Below, in pieces: positions 8,892-16,016 of a DNA stretch of 64,000 bases (position 1 is the stretch's first letter; each line of letters begins with the position of its first letter). This DNA comes from DASVFB01 sp963815965 (lineage in GTDB: Bacteria > Actinomycetota > Thermoleophilia > Gaiellales > Gaiellaceae): assembly GCA_963815965.1 (NCBI GenBank), contig CAWFIT010000001.1:434001-498000 (forward strand). The letters are read 5' to 3'. A program made the position numbers and the translations under genes. The notes under the pieces are model-generated. The model saw nothing but the letters and a program-made list of their open reading frames with translations. It searched no databases and was not told the DNA's origin.

Positions 8892-9590
8892 TCAGTTCCC
8901 GAGCAAAGCGAGCACGGCGAGGACGCGGCGATTGTCGTCCTCGCTGTCCGCCAGATCGAGCTTCCGGAAGATCGTCTGGACGTTCCGCTCCACGGCGCGA
9001 GAGCTGAGGAAGAGCTGCTTGCCGATCGCCCGGTTCGAGCGGCCCTCGGCGATGAGCGAGAGAACGTCGCGCTCGCGGTCGGTCAGCTCCTCGAGCGACG
9101 AGCGGCCGCGACCGCCGACGAGCGTCTTCACGACCTCCGGGTCGAACGCGGTGCCGCCCGCGGCGACGCGCTCGACGGCGCCGACGAACTCTGCGACGTC
9201 GCGCACGCGGTCCTTCAGCAGGTAGCCGACGCCGGAGGCGTTGTCGCCGACAAGCTCGAGCATGTACGAGGGCTCGAGATGCTGCGAGAGGACGAGGACG
9301 GAGACGGTCGGAAGCGTGCGGCGGATCTCCGCGGCCGCGACGAGGCCGTCGTCGGCGTTCCCAGGCGGCATGCGCACGTCGACGATCGCGATGTCGGGCG
9401 TGTACGAGCGAACCTTGAGCATCAGGTCGTCCGCGTCGACGGCGCGGCCGACGACGTCGTGCCCAGCATCGACGAGCAGCGAGGAGATCCCCTCCCGGAG
9501 CAGGGCGTTGTCGTCCGCGACGACGATGCGGAGGGCGCTCGAAGCGTCTTCCGTTTCGGCTTCGATGGGTGTAGCGTCAGCAGTGCCCAT
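8892..9590 (-). CDS. NarL/FixJ-family response regulator
   Basis: 232 residues. The receiver domain occupies about 20-140: acidic pair ADD at 25-27, phospho-acceptor Asp71 in IVDVRMPP, the conserved Ser in VLVLSQH, and Lys in YLLKDR. A LuxR-type helix-turn-helix follows at 165-228 (LTDRERDVLSLIAEGRSNRA). The start ATG at 9590 overlaps by two bases the ATG of the divergent GAF-PAS kinase, which makes that kinase the probable phosphodonor. The stop lies just beyond the palindrome at 8873-8887. Confidence 0.93.
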   Translation of the reverse strand: MGTADATPIEAETEDASSALRIVVADDNALLREGISSLLVDAGHDVVGRAVDADDLMLKVRSYTPDIAIVDVRMPPGNADDGLVAAAEIRRTLPTVSVLVLSQHLEPSYMLELVGDNASGVGYLLKDRVRDVAEFVGAVERVAAGGTAFDPEVVKTLVGGRGRSSLEELTDRERDVLSLIAEGRSNRAIGKQLFLSSRAVERNVQTIFRKLDLADSEDDNRRVLAVLALLGN

Positions 9591-11109
9591 GTCAGTGATT
9601 GTTGACGCGCAGATCCTGCAGCGCGTCGAGCATGAAGTCGCGCAGATCCTCGCGGAAACCGAGGCTCCTGTCGAGGTCTACGCGGCTGCGCTCGAGGCGA
9701 TCGGCCGCGCGCTCGGCTGGGAGCTCGGCGCAGTCTGGGAGACAGGCCCGGACGACCAGCGCCTTCGCTGCGTGTGCACGTGGCACGCCGGCGCAGGCGC
9801 TCCCGAATTCGAAGCGCTGAGCGAGCGGCTGACGCTCGATCTCGGCGAAGGGCTTCCCGGACGGGTGCTCGCGAGCGCGGAGCCTGCCTGGATCGTGGAC
9901 ACCCCGACCGACCGCAACTTCCCACGCGCGGACGCGGCCCGGCGCGCCGGCCTGCACGCGGCGTTCGGGTTCCCGCTCCTGAGCCCGCGCGGGATCGTCG
10001 GCGTGATGGAGTTCTTCTCGCACGACGCGCGCGAGCCGGATCGGCAGCTGCTCGAGACGATGGGCGTCCTCGGCAGCGAGGTCGGGCAATTCGTCGCCCG
10101 GCGCCACGCCGAGGCAGAGGTGCGCGCGAGCGAGTCGCGGCTCCGCGCCATGCTCGAGTCCGCGCTCGACGCGGTGATCACGATGGATCAGAGCGGGCGC
10201 GTCGTCGACTGGAACCACGCGGCCGAGGCGACGTTCGGCTGGCGCGCGCACGAGGCCATCGGCCACGACATGGCCGACCTGATCGTGCCGGAGTCGCTGC
10301 GCGCCCGGCATCGAAAGGGCCTCGCGCGCTTCCTCGAAACCGAACACGCGGTCATCCTCGACAAACGCCTCGAGCTGACGGGCGTGCACAAGAACGGGAC
10401 TGAGTTCCCGGTCGAGCTGACGATCACGCGCATCGGGCTTCCCGGACCTCCGACGTTCACGGGCTACCTGCGGGACATCACCGACCGGAAGCGCGACGAA
10501 GCGGAGCTCCGCGCTTCGCGCGTGCGTCTCGTCGAGGTCGCCGACGCCGAGCGCCGGCGCATCCAGCGCAACCTCCACGACGGCGCGCAGCAGCGGCTCA
10601 CATCGGTGCTGCTCACGATCGGCCGCTTGCGCAACTCCGCCGACGACGGGAGCGCCGAGTTGCTCGACGCTGCGATCGAGGAGCTCGCCGCCGGCCTCGA
10701 CGAGTTGCGCGAACTGGCGAGCGGGCTCCATCCGTCAGTTCTCGCCGAGCGAGGGTTCGTCGCTGCGCTCGAGGCGCTCGCGCTGCGTGCGCCCATCCCG
10801 GTTGAGCTTACGGCTCTCCCTGACCGCTGCCTGCCGGAGCAGGTCGAAGCGGCCGCCTACTACGTCGTCGCCGAGGCGCTCGCAAACGTGCAGAAGCACG
10901 CCGGCGCACGTCACGTGGTGGTGAGAGCGACCGCCGACGACGCCGCGCTCGTCGTCGAGGTCGACGACGACGGCGCCGGCGGAGCGGACCCCGAGGGTGA
11001 GGGCCTGCGCGGCCTCGTCGACAGGGTCGAGGCGCTCGGCGGCGCGCTCCACGTGGACAGCCCGACCGGGCACGGGACGCGCGTTCACGCCGCGTTCCCG
11101 GTCGGCTGA
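9589..11109 (+). CDS. Cytoplasmic GAF-PAS sensor histidine kinase (HisKA_3 / NarX-type)
   Basis: 506 residues from ATG 9589 (or GTG 9595); longer upstream starts would lie inside the divergent regulator. Residues 5-175 form a GAF domain, 185-310 a PAS domain (MLESALDAVITMDQSGRVVDW) with its PAC motif (GYLRDITDRKRDE), about 320-390 a HisKA_3 dimerisation domain whose phospho-His is in RNLHDGAQQRL, and 420-505 a HATPase domain (ALANVQKHAGA, DDGAGG, GLRGLVDRVEALGG). No membrane segment, so it senses a cytoplasmic signal. Head-to-head with the NarL-type regulator, forming a classical pair. Confidence 0.92.
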   Translation: MSVIVDAQILQRVEHEVAQILAETEAPVEVYAAALEAIGRALGWELGAVWETGPDDQRLRCVCTWHAGAGAPEFEALSERLTLDLGEGLPGRVLASAEPAWIVDTPTDRNFPRADAARRAGLHAAFGFPLLSPRGIVGVMEFFSHDAREPDRQLLETMGVLGSEVGQFVARRHAEAEVRASESRLRAMLESALDAVITMDQSGRVVDWNHAAEATFGWRAHEAIGHDMADLIVPESLRARHRKGLARFLETEHAVILDKRLELTGVHKNGTEFPVELTITRIGLPGPPTFTGYLRDITDRKRDEAELRASRVRLVEVADAERRRIQRNLHDGAQQRLTSVLLTIGRLRNSADDGSAELLDAAIEELAAGLDELRELASGLHPSVLAERGFVAALEALALRAPIPVELTALPDRCLPEQVEAAAYYVVAEALANVQKHAGARHVVVRATADDAALVVEVDDDGAGGADPEGEGLRGLVDRVEALGGALHVDSPTGHGTRVHAAFPVG

Positions 11110-11185
11110 CCTTTCGATGCGTTCATAGCACTGACAAGACTCCACCGCCGCGGGCCTGGAGAGGAGGGGCACAGCCGCCGACGCG

Positions 11186-11203
11186 CTGTCGGTTTTCCGA
11201 CAG
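11186..11203. promoter_or_regulatory. Perfect palindrome CTGTCGG-TTTT-CCGACAG upstream of the LysR gene
   Basis: A 7-bp perfect stem with a TTTT spacer, 85 bp before the LysR ATG and 77 bp after the kinase stop. The same core occurs at 8873-8887 upstream of the globin gene. It could be the binding site of the LysR protein or of the NarL-type regulator; as RNA it could also fold as a hairpin, but no T-run follows. Confidence 0.5.
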
Positions 11204-11287
11204 TTAGTCGATCGCACCACCTGCTCGCGCGATCAATCGCGCTAATCGCGCGAGGACAAGTCGCCGGGACCTGCCTATGATCGATCG

Positions 11288-12232
11288 ATGCTGCGACCTA
11301 ACGGCTGGATCGGCGTCGAGCTGCGTCACTTCCTCGCGCTCGACGCAGTCGCGAGCGAGGCGTCGTTCAACCGCGCCGCCGCGAAGCTCGGCTACACACA
11401 GTCGGCGATCAGCCAGCAGATCGCCACGCTCGAGCGCGTCGTCGGCCAGCGCCTGATCGAGCGCCCCGGCGGCTCGCATCCGGTGCGGCTCACGCGCGCC
11501 GGCGAGATCGTGATGGAGCACGCACACGCGATCGGCGCACGCCTCGCGAGCGCGCAGGCCGACCTGCAGTCGCTGACGACCGGAGATCTCGACCCGCTTC
11601 GCGTCGGCTTCTTCGGACGCGGGCTCGGCGCACTGATGCCCGGCATCTGCCGGCGGCTCGACGAGGAACGCGCCGACATGGTGGTCCGGGTCATGATCGG
11701 CAAGACCGACGACGAGCTGCTCGGCATGGCCCGCCGCGGCGAGGCCGACGTTACGTTCGTGCAGCTTCCGATGACCGACTCCGACTTCGAGCACGCCGCA
11801 TTGCTCGAGGACGAGTACGTCCTCGTCATTGCCGCCGGCTCGCGCGACCGTGCGGCGCCGCCGACGCTGGATGAGCTCGCGGCGATGCCGCTGATCGGAT
11901 TTCTCACAGGCAAGGTCTGCCAGCTCACGGACTACTTCCGTGCGAACAGCCTCGAGCCCGGCTGGATCGTCGGCTCGCACGACATCGAGACCATTTACTC
12001 CTTCGTCGCGGCGAACGATGGCGTCGCGCTGCTCCCGCGGCTCGCGACGCTCTCTCTCGGTTCCGGCGTCGACGTCGTCGACCTGACGTGCGGCCTGCCG
12101 CCCCGCCGAATCGGGCTCGCGTGGTCGAAGCTGCGCGGCGAATCGGGATCGGCAGACGCGTTTGTCAGAGCGGCAACCGCCGAGGCCGCCCGCTTCTCCG
12201 GCACCCACCTCGCCGTCGCAGCTAGCGGCTAG
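11288..12232 (+). CDS. LysR-family transcriptional regulator
   Basis: 314 residues. The N-terminal winged helix (residues 10-70: ELRHFLALDAVASEASFNRA, YTQSAISQQIATLE, LTRAGE) is typical of LysR. Residues 95-300 are the two-lobed effector domain (LRVGFFGRGLG, ADVTFVQLPM). The effector cannot be inferred. A strong hairpin just after the stop (12237-12278) probably terminates it. The palindrome at 11186-11203 is a plausible autoregulatory site. Confidence 0.92.
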   Translation: MLRPNGWIGVELRHFLALDAVASEASFNRAAAKLGYTQSAISQQIATLERVVGQRLIERPGGSHPVRLTRAGEIVMEHAHAIGARLASAQADLQSLTTGDLDPLRVGFFGRGLGALMPGICRRLDEERADMVVRVMIGKTDDELLGMARRGEADVTFVQLPMTDSDFEHAALLEDEYVLVIAAGSRDRAAPPTLDELAAMPLIGFLTGKVCQLTDYFRANSLEPGWIVGSHDIETIYSFVAANDGVALLPRLATLSLGSGVDVVDLTCGLPPRRIGLAWSKLRGESGSADAFVRAATAEAARFSGTHLAVAASG

Positions 12233-12236
12233 CGCC

Positions 12237-12278
12237 GGTCGGCACCACCCCCCGCCGGGGGCTAGCCGGGGGCCGACC
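12237..12278 (+). terminator. Probable terminator of the LysR gene
   Basis: Outer stem GGTCGGC (12237-12243) with GCCGACC (12272-12278), inner CCCCCG/CGGGGG pairing. It starts 5 nt after the LysR stop. No clear T-tract. Confidence 0.6.
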
Positions 12279-12299
12279 TCAGTGGCATACTCGAACCGC

Positions 12300-12425
12300 A
12301 AGGTCCGAGGGGTGGACGCGCAGTCCGGGGAGCGGCCTCCGGCCAAGTGGAGGAGGCAAAGAGAAATAAATAGCTCTGAGGGCATCGCAAAGCCTCGTCG
12401 GCCGCGGGCTGGGCCGGCGAACTGG
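12300..12425 (+). promoter_or_regulatory. Possible structured 5' leader with two GCAAAG boxes (c-di-GMP-I-like?)
   Basis: The stretch contains an unusually A-rich island for this genome (AGAGAAATAAATAGCTCT), GCAAAG boxes at 12356-12361 and 12387-12392, a hairpin AGAG/CTCT (12360-12377), a hairpin GAGG/CCTC (12378-12396) and a stem CGGCC/GGCCG (12399-12416). The pair GCAAAG...TCGCAAAGCC is reminiscent of GEMM (c-di-GMP-I) riboswitches, but the 3' half does not match convincingly. If it is real RNA structure, the downstream kinase starts later than annotated. Confidence 0.25.
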
Positions 12426-13838
12426 CGGCAGCGCCGACCGCGGCATCGCTGGTCGCCGCTCGCGCTGAAAGGCGAGACGGGCCGCGCGCTGCCGGTTGTC
12501 ATCCCGGTCGCCGTCCTGGGCACGATCGGGATCGTCGCCGCGATGGCCGACCTGATCGCCGATCCCCCGCCGCCGAGCGTGCTGGCCGGCGTCGCGGCGC
12601 TGCTCCTGGCCGCGACAGTGGCGGAGGCCTTCCCGCTCCCGGTCGAAGGCGTGAACGTCGGCGCGACTTCACTCGCGATCGTGTCGATCGTCGCGACGGC
12701 GGTGATCTACGGCTGGGCGGAAGCCGCGGTCGTCGGGTTCCTGACGATGGCCCTCGTCGAGCTCGCCCGCCAGCGCCCGTTCATCCGCGTCGTCTTCAAC
12801 ACCGGGCTCTACGTCTCCGCCGCCATCCTCGCCGGCCTCGCGGCGGCGCCGTTTCACGGCGACGACCTCGCCTCGATTGTCCTCGGAGCCTGCCTCGGCG
12901 CGGCCGCGTTCTACCTCGTCGACATGCTCTTCCTCTCGGCCGTCGTCGCGCGCACGCGGCGCACGAGCTTCCTGAGCGCGCTCGGACGCTACCTCTACTC
13001 GACGATGCTGCCGTTCCTCGTCATGGCGTCGGTGACCGTGACGCTGATCGTGCTCTGGGAGCGGTCGCCGTTCATCTCCATCGTCGTGCTCGGCCCGCTC
13101 ATCACCGTCGCGCTCCACGAGCGGTGGCTCCACCGCGCGCTGGAACGACTACGCGAGTTCGACCGGCTGAAAGATGAGTTCATCGCGGTCATCTCGCACG
13201 AGTTGCGCACGCCGCTGACGTCCGTTTACGGCGCCGCGCTCACGCTGCAGAAGCGAGACGTCGACAAGGACGTGCAAGACGCGCTGCTCGGGATCGTTTC
13301 GGACGAGGCCGGGCGGCTCGCACGCCTGCTCGACGATGCGCTCTCGGCGAGCCGCCTCCACGCCGACCGCGAGACGTTCGAGATCCAAGCGGTCGACGGC
13401 GAGGCGATCGCGCGCGCAGTCGTCGAAGCCGCGCGCCCGCGGCTGCCTGAGGGCATCGACGTCGAACTCGTCTCGCTGAACGGCCTCAGGCCTGTCGCAG
13501 CCGACCACGACAAGCTGCGTCAGGTCCTCGTCAACCTCACCGAGAACGCGATCAAGTACTCGCCGGACGGCGGCCACATCGAGGTTCGAGTCGATCGGGC
13601 GGACGAGGCGATGCGCTTCAGCGTCCGCGACCAGGGCATCGGCATCGCGCCGGAGGAGCAGGCTCGCATCTTCGAGCGCTTCCACCGCCTCGACCCCAAC
13701 ATGACACGCGGTGTCGGCGGCACCGGCCTCGGCCTCTACATCTGCCGCGAGCTCGTACAGCGCATGGGTGGACGCATATGGGTTACCTCTCGTGAGGGAA
13801 GTGGTTCGACGTTTTCGTTTGACCTACCCCTCGCTTGA
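12312..13838 (+). CDS. Membrane-bound sensor histidine kinase
   Basis: Seven or so membrane helices (about residues 55-265, beginning ALPVVIPVAVLGTIGIVAAM and ending FISIVVLGPLITVAL) are followed by a HisKA domain with H-box ISHELRTPLTSVYG and a HATPase domain (N-box NLTENAIKYSPDGG, DQGIGI, GTGLGLYI). No periplasmic sensor domain is evident, so sensing is intramembrane or through the helices. The start is uncertain: in-frame GTG at 12282 and 12312 both precede an arginine-rich stretch that may be non-coding leader; no ATG occurs before the first helix. No partner response regulator is adjacent. Confidence 0.85.
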   Translation: MDAQSGERPPAKWRRQREINSSEGIAKPRRPRAGPANWRQRRPRHRWSPLALKGETGRALPVVIPVAVLGTIGIVAAMADLIADPPPPSVLAGVAALLLAATVAEAFPLPVEGVNVGATSLAIVSIVATAVIYGWAEAAVVGFLTMALVELARQRPFIRVVFNTGLYVSAAILAGLAAAPFHGDDLASIVLGACLGAAAFYLVDMLFLSAVVARTRRTSFLSALGRYLYSTMLPFLVMASVTVTLIVLWERSPFISIVVLGPLITVALHERWLHRALERLREFDRLKDEFIAVISHELRTPLTSVYGAALTLQKRDVDKDVQDALLGIVSDEAGRLARLLDDALSASRLHADRETFEIQAVDGEAIARAVVEAARPRLPEGIDVELVSLNGLRPVAADHDKLRQVLVNLTENAIKYSPDGGHIEVRVDRADEAMRFSVRDQGIGIAPEEQARIFERFHRLDPNMTRGVGGTGLGLYICRELVQRMGGRIWVTSREGSGSTFSFDLPLA

Positions 13839-13848
13839 GGTAACGGTC

Positions 13849-13875
13849 GCACGTGCCCCTTCGGGGGGATGTGCA
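13849..13875 (+). terminator. Hairpin after the kinase gene
   Basis: GCACGTGCCCC-TTCG-GGGGGATGTGC: a G/C-rich stem with a UUCG tetraloop, 10 nt after the kinase stop. Likely terminator or transcript-stabilising hairpin; no T-tract. Confidence 0.5.
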
Positions 13876-13933
13876 ACTACCCGTGACGACCGATGATCAG
13901 CCCGTCGTGTTCTCGCCCCCAAGGAGTCAACAG

Positions 13934-14035
13934 ATGCGGCCTTACCCTTTCATCTTCCGCGCGTGCGTCGTCGCCAGCCTTGTCCTCAGCTCATCGTTCA
14001 TGGCCGGGTGGAAGTGGGATTTCTTCCCTCGCTAG
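13934..14035 (+). CDS. Small secreted or membrane peptide with AGWKWD tail (33 aa)
   Basis: ATG at 13934 with AAGGAG 7 nt upstream. A basic N-terminus and hydrophobic core (FRACVVASLVLSSSF) are followed by AGWKWDFFPR and a stop. The next small gene, 110 bp downstream, has the same plan and the related tail AGWTWDEDS. I know of no named family. The ribosome site, signal-like sequence and paralogy support that it is a real gene. Confidence 0.55.
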   Translation: MRPYPFIFRACVVASLVLSSSFMAGWKWDFFPR

Positions 14036-14146
14036 AGCCACCCTTTCGAGTGATTCGCATCGCATTGAGCTCTGAGATGCTCAGTTCATACCGACCCTGA
14101 CCCGGGCGAGCCTGGGAACAGGTCTCAGATCAAGGGGGGTAGCACC

Positions 14147-14278
14147 ATGAAGCGCACCCAAGTCAGCCTCTTCCTCGTTGTTGTCGTTCTCGCCGTCGCT
14201 GCCATGACGTTCACCGCCATCGCCAGCGCGGGTTGGACGTGGGACGAGGACTCGGCCGTCGCGACAGACGGCCCGTAG
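14147..14278 (+). CDS. Small secreted peptide with AGWTWD tail (43 aa)
   Basis: ATG at 14147 preceded by AAGGGGGG at 14132-14139. Residues 1-27 are a textbook signal peptide (MKRTQVSLFLVVVVLAVAAM, then an Ala-Ser-Ala cleavage box), leaving a mature peptide of about 16 residues starting GWTWDEDS and ending in DGP. It parallels the peptide at 13934. The function is unknown; a secreted signalling or surface peptide is possible. It ends 3 nt before the convergent antiporter stop. Confidence 0.6.
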   Translation: MKRTQVSLFLVVVVLAVAAMTFTAIASAGWTWDEDSAVATDGP

Positions 14279-14281
14279 TAA

Positions 14282-15328
14282 TTACTCGTACCAGGCGACC
14301 ACGCCGAGGATCACGTAGAGGGAGATCAGGGCGACGCCTTCGAATCTCCTCGCCTCGCCGTCACCGGTGATCTGCCAGAGCGAGATCGCGGTCAGGGCCA
14401 GCGCGCCGATGTACACAGGCGCGAGCTCGAAGGTCAGCGACGTCGCAAAGAGAAGCGAGACGAGCACGAGTGCGGGATAGAGGAACGCGGTGATCTGCGC
14501 GACCGAGTTCTTCACCACGGAGATCGCCAGATCTGAATCTCCTTTCAACGCGAGGACGATTCCGGTCGTGTTCTCGACCGCGTTGCCGGCGATCGCCACG
14601 ATCACGAGCCCGGCGAACGCCTTCGGGATGCCGACCTGCTCCATCGCGGGCGACAGCGCGTCGATGAACCAGTCGGACACGAACGCCGCGCCGACTCCCG
14701 CTGCGCCGAGCAGCACGAGCGCCAAGGTCATCGAAATGCGCGGCTCGGCTTGCACGACGTCCGGCTTCTCATCGGAGCGGATGTAGTCGAACAACCACAC
14801 GCCGTACGTGACGAGCAGCGCGATCGCACCGACGATCGAGATCGTCGTAATGTGGGTCGAAGCCTTGTCGCCGGTCGCGACCGAGATGCCGATGACGACG
14901 ATAAGAAAGCTGGCCAGCAGCATCAGCGTCGCGTTGTCCTTCGGCAGACGCGACTGAAAGCGCATGACGCCGTCGGAGCTCACGTGACAACCCGCGATGA
15001 TGACGAGGCCAAGCACGAAAAGCGCATTCGCGAAGATCGACCCGATGATCGATGTCTGCGCGACGACGATCTCACCGGCCGCGAGGGCGAACATGACGAT
15101 GAAGAACTCGGGCAGGTTCCCGAGCGTCGACTGCAAGAGCCCGGTGATGGCGGGCCCGAAGCGCTCGCCGACCTGTTCAGTCGCGAACGAGACGAGCCAG
15201 GCGAGGCCGGCCAGGGCGACCGTTGCGACGACGAAAGTGAGAAGCGCGGGGGCTCCGGCGAAGTGCAATACAGCTGTGGCGGCTGTCGCGATCGCCACAA
15301 TCGCCGTCAGGGCCCAGGTCATGCGCAT
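14282..15328 (-). CDS. cax: Ca2+/H+ antiporter (CaCA family)
   Basis: 348 residues and about 11 membrane helices. The two inverted alpha-repeat signatures are clear: GLLQSTLGNLPEFFIVMFAL in the first half and VAIAGNAVENTTGIVLALKG in the second, each with the acidic residue (Glu) that carries cations. Length matches microbial Cax proteins (about 350-370). The start at ATG 15328 puts the first helix at once; an upstream in-frame GTG at 15388 would read through the palindromic element and is unlikely. Probable role: calcium extrusion at the cytoplasmic membrane using the proton gradient. Confidence 0.92.
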   Translation of the reverse strand: MRMTWALTAIVAIATAATAVLHFAGAPALLTFVVATVALAGLAWLVSFATEQVGERFGPAITGLLQSTLGNLPEFFIVMFALAAGEIVVAQTSIIGSIFANALFVLGLVIIAGCHVSSDGVMRFQSRLPKDNATLMLLASFLIVVIGISVATGDKASTHITTISIVGAIALLVTYGVWLFDYIRSDEKPDVVQAEPRISMTLALVLLGAAGVGAAFVSDWFIDALSPAMEQVGIPKAFAGLVIVAIAGNAVENTTGIVLALKGDSDLAISVVKNSVAQITAFLYPALVLVSLLFATSLTFELAPVYIGALALTAISLWQITGDGEARRFEGVALISLYVILGVVAWYE

Positions 15329-15340
15329 CCGCGAGAACCT

Positions 15341-15506
15341 AGAGGTTTGTTGTGGAACTCGGGTGCCTCTGGGGACGGCACAGACCAAGCAGCTGAGTTC
15401 GAGCGGCCGCAGTTCGTACTCGTGGTACGGGCTGCGGACGATCGGGCTCAGATGCGCCGTGTCTGGGCCGCCATCCAGAGGTGCCGGAGTTCCACAGCAA
15501 GCCTCT
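15341..15506. repeat. 166-nt long imperfect palindrome
   Basis: The arms AGAGGTTTGTTGTGGAACTC (from 15341) and its near-complement ending at 15506 match at 27 of 32 positions. Pairing continues inward through GGCxxAGAC / GTCTxGGCC to a perfect centre CCGCAG-TT-CGTAC-TCGTG-GTACG-GG-CTGCGG. It lies between the antiporter start and the ANTAR gene and codes for nothing plausible. It could be a MITE-like element, a protein-binding cruciform or a structured RNA. No second copy is seen in the window and no target-site duplication is obvious. Confidence 0.7.
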
Positions 15507-15626
15507 AACGAGGAAACTAGCGGGGCTGCCGCGAGGTCCGGGCGGCAGGGGGAGAGGAGCCGAGCTTAACGCTCCGGGTGGACTGCGCCTGCTTGAAGTG
15601 CGAGACTGCTGGTTATAGGAGGCCGT

Positions 15627-16016
15627 GTGGGGACGCATACGTCGACAGAGGTCACCGAGCTTCAGGCCAGGGTTGCCCAGCTTCAGACAGCGCTCGAGAC
15701 GAGAATCGTCGTCGAGCAGTCGAAGGGGATCCTCGCGGAGCGCTTCAAGCTGAGCGTCGACGACGCTTTTCTCTTGCTCCGCTACGCGGCGCGTTCCTCG
15801 AGGACAAACATCCACGAGCTCGGACACGAGATCGTCGTGACAGGCGCCACGCCGCGGTCGGTCACGGTCGCGATGGCAAGGCAGCAGCGATGGCGCGCCG
15901 CCGGGCAGCGCGAGCGCAGCGAGGCGCACCGCGAGAAGGCATCGCGCGAGCGCGAGCGCGCCGAGCGGATCACCGCGTTCCTCCGCTCGGCCAAGGATCG
16001 ACCGAGCCCGACCTAA
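15627..16016 (+). CDS. ANTAR-domain RNA-binding antiterminator-like protein
   Basis: 129 residues, GTG start with TAGGAGG 5 nt upstream. Residues 12-65 are an ANTAR domain (VAQLQTALETRIVVEQSKGI, LSVDDAFLLLRYAARSS), which binds paired hairpins in nascent RNA to prevent termination. The usual GAF or receiver input domain is missing; instead a long, highly basic/acidic helix (RQQRWRAAGQRERSEAHREK) makes the C-terminus. It overlaps the convergent CheR gene by four bases. Target RNAs are unknown. Confidence 0.85.
   Translation: MGTHTSTEVTELQARVAQLQTALETRIVVEQSKGILAERFKLSVDDAFLLLRYAARSSRTNIHELGHEIVVTGATPRSVTVAMARQQRWRAAGQRERSEAHREKASRERERAERITAFLRSAKDRPSPT

Noticed and set aside
11270..11290. GATCGATCGATG short repeat before the LysR gene
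   Set aside because: Only a 12-bp run of GATC units; too short to call a repeat or operator.
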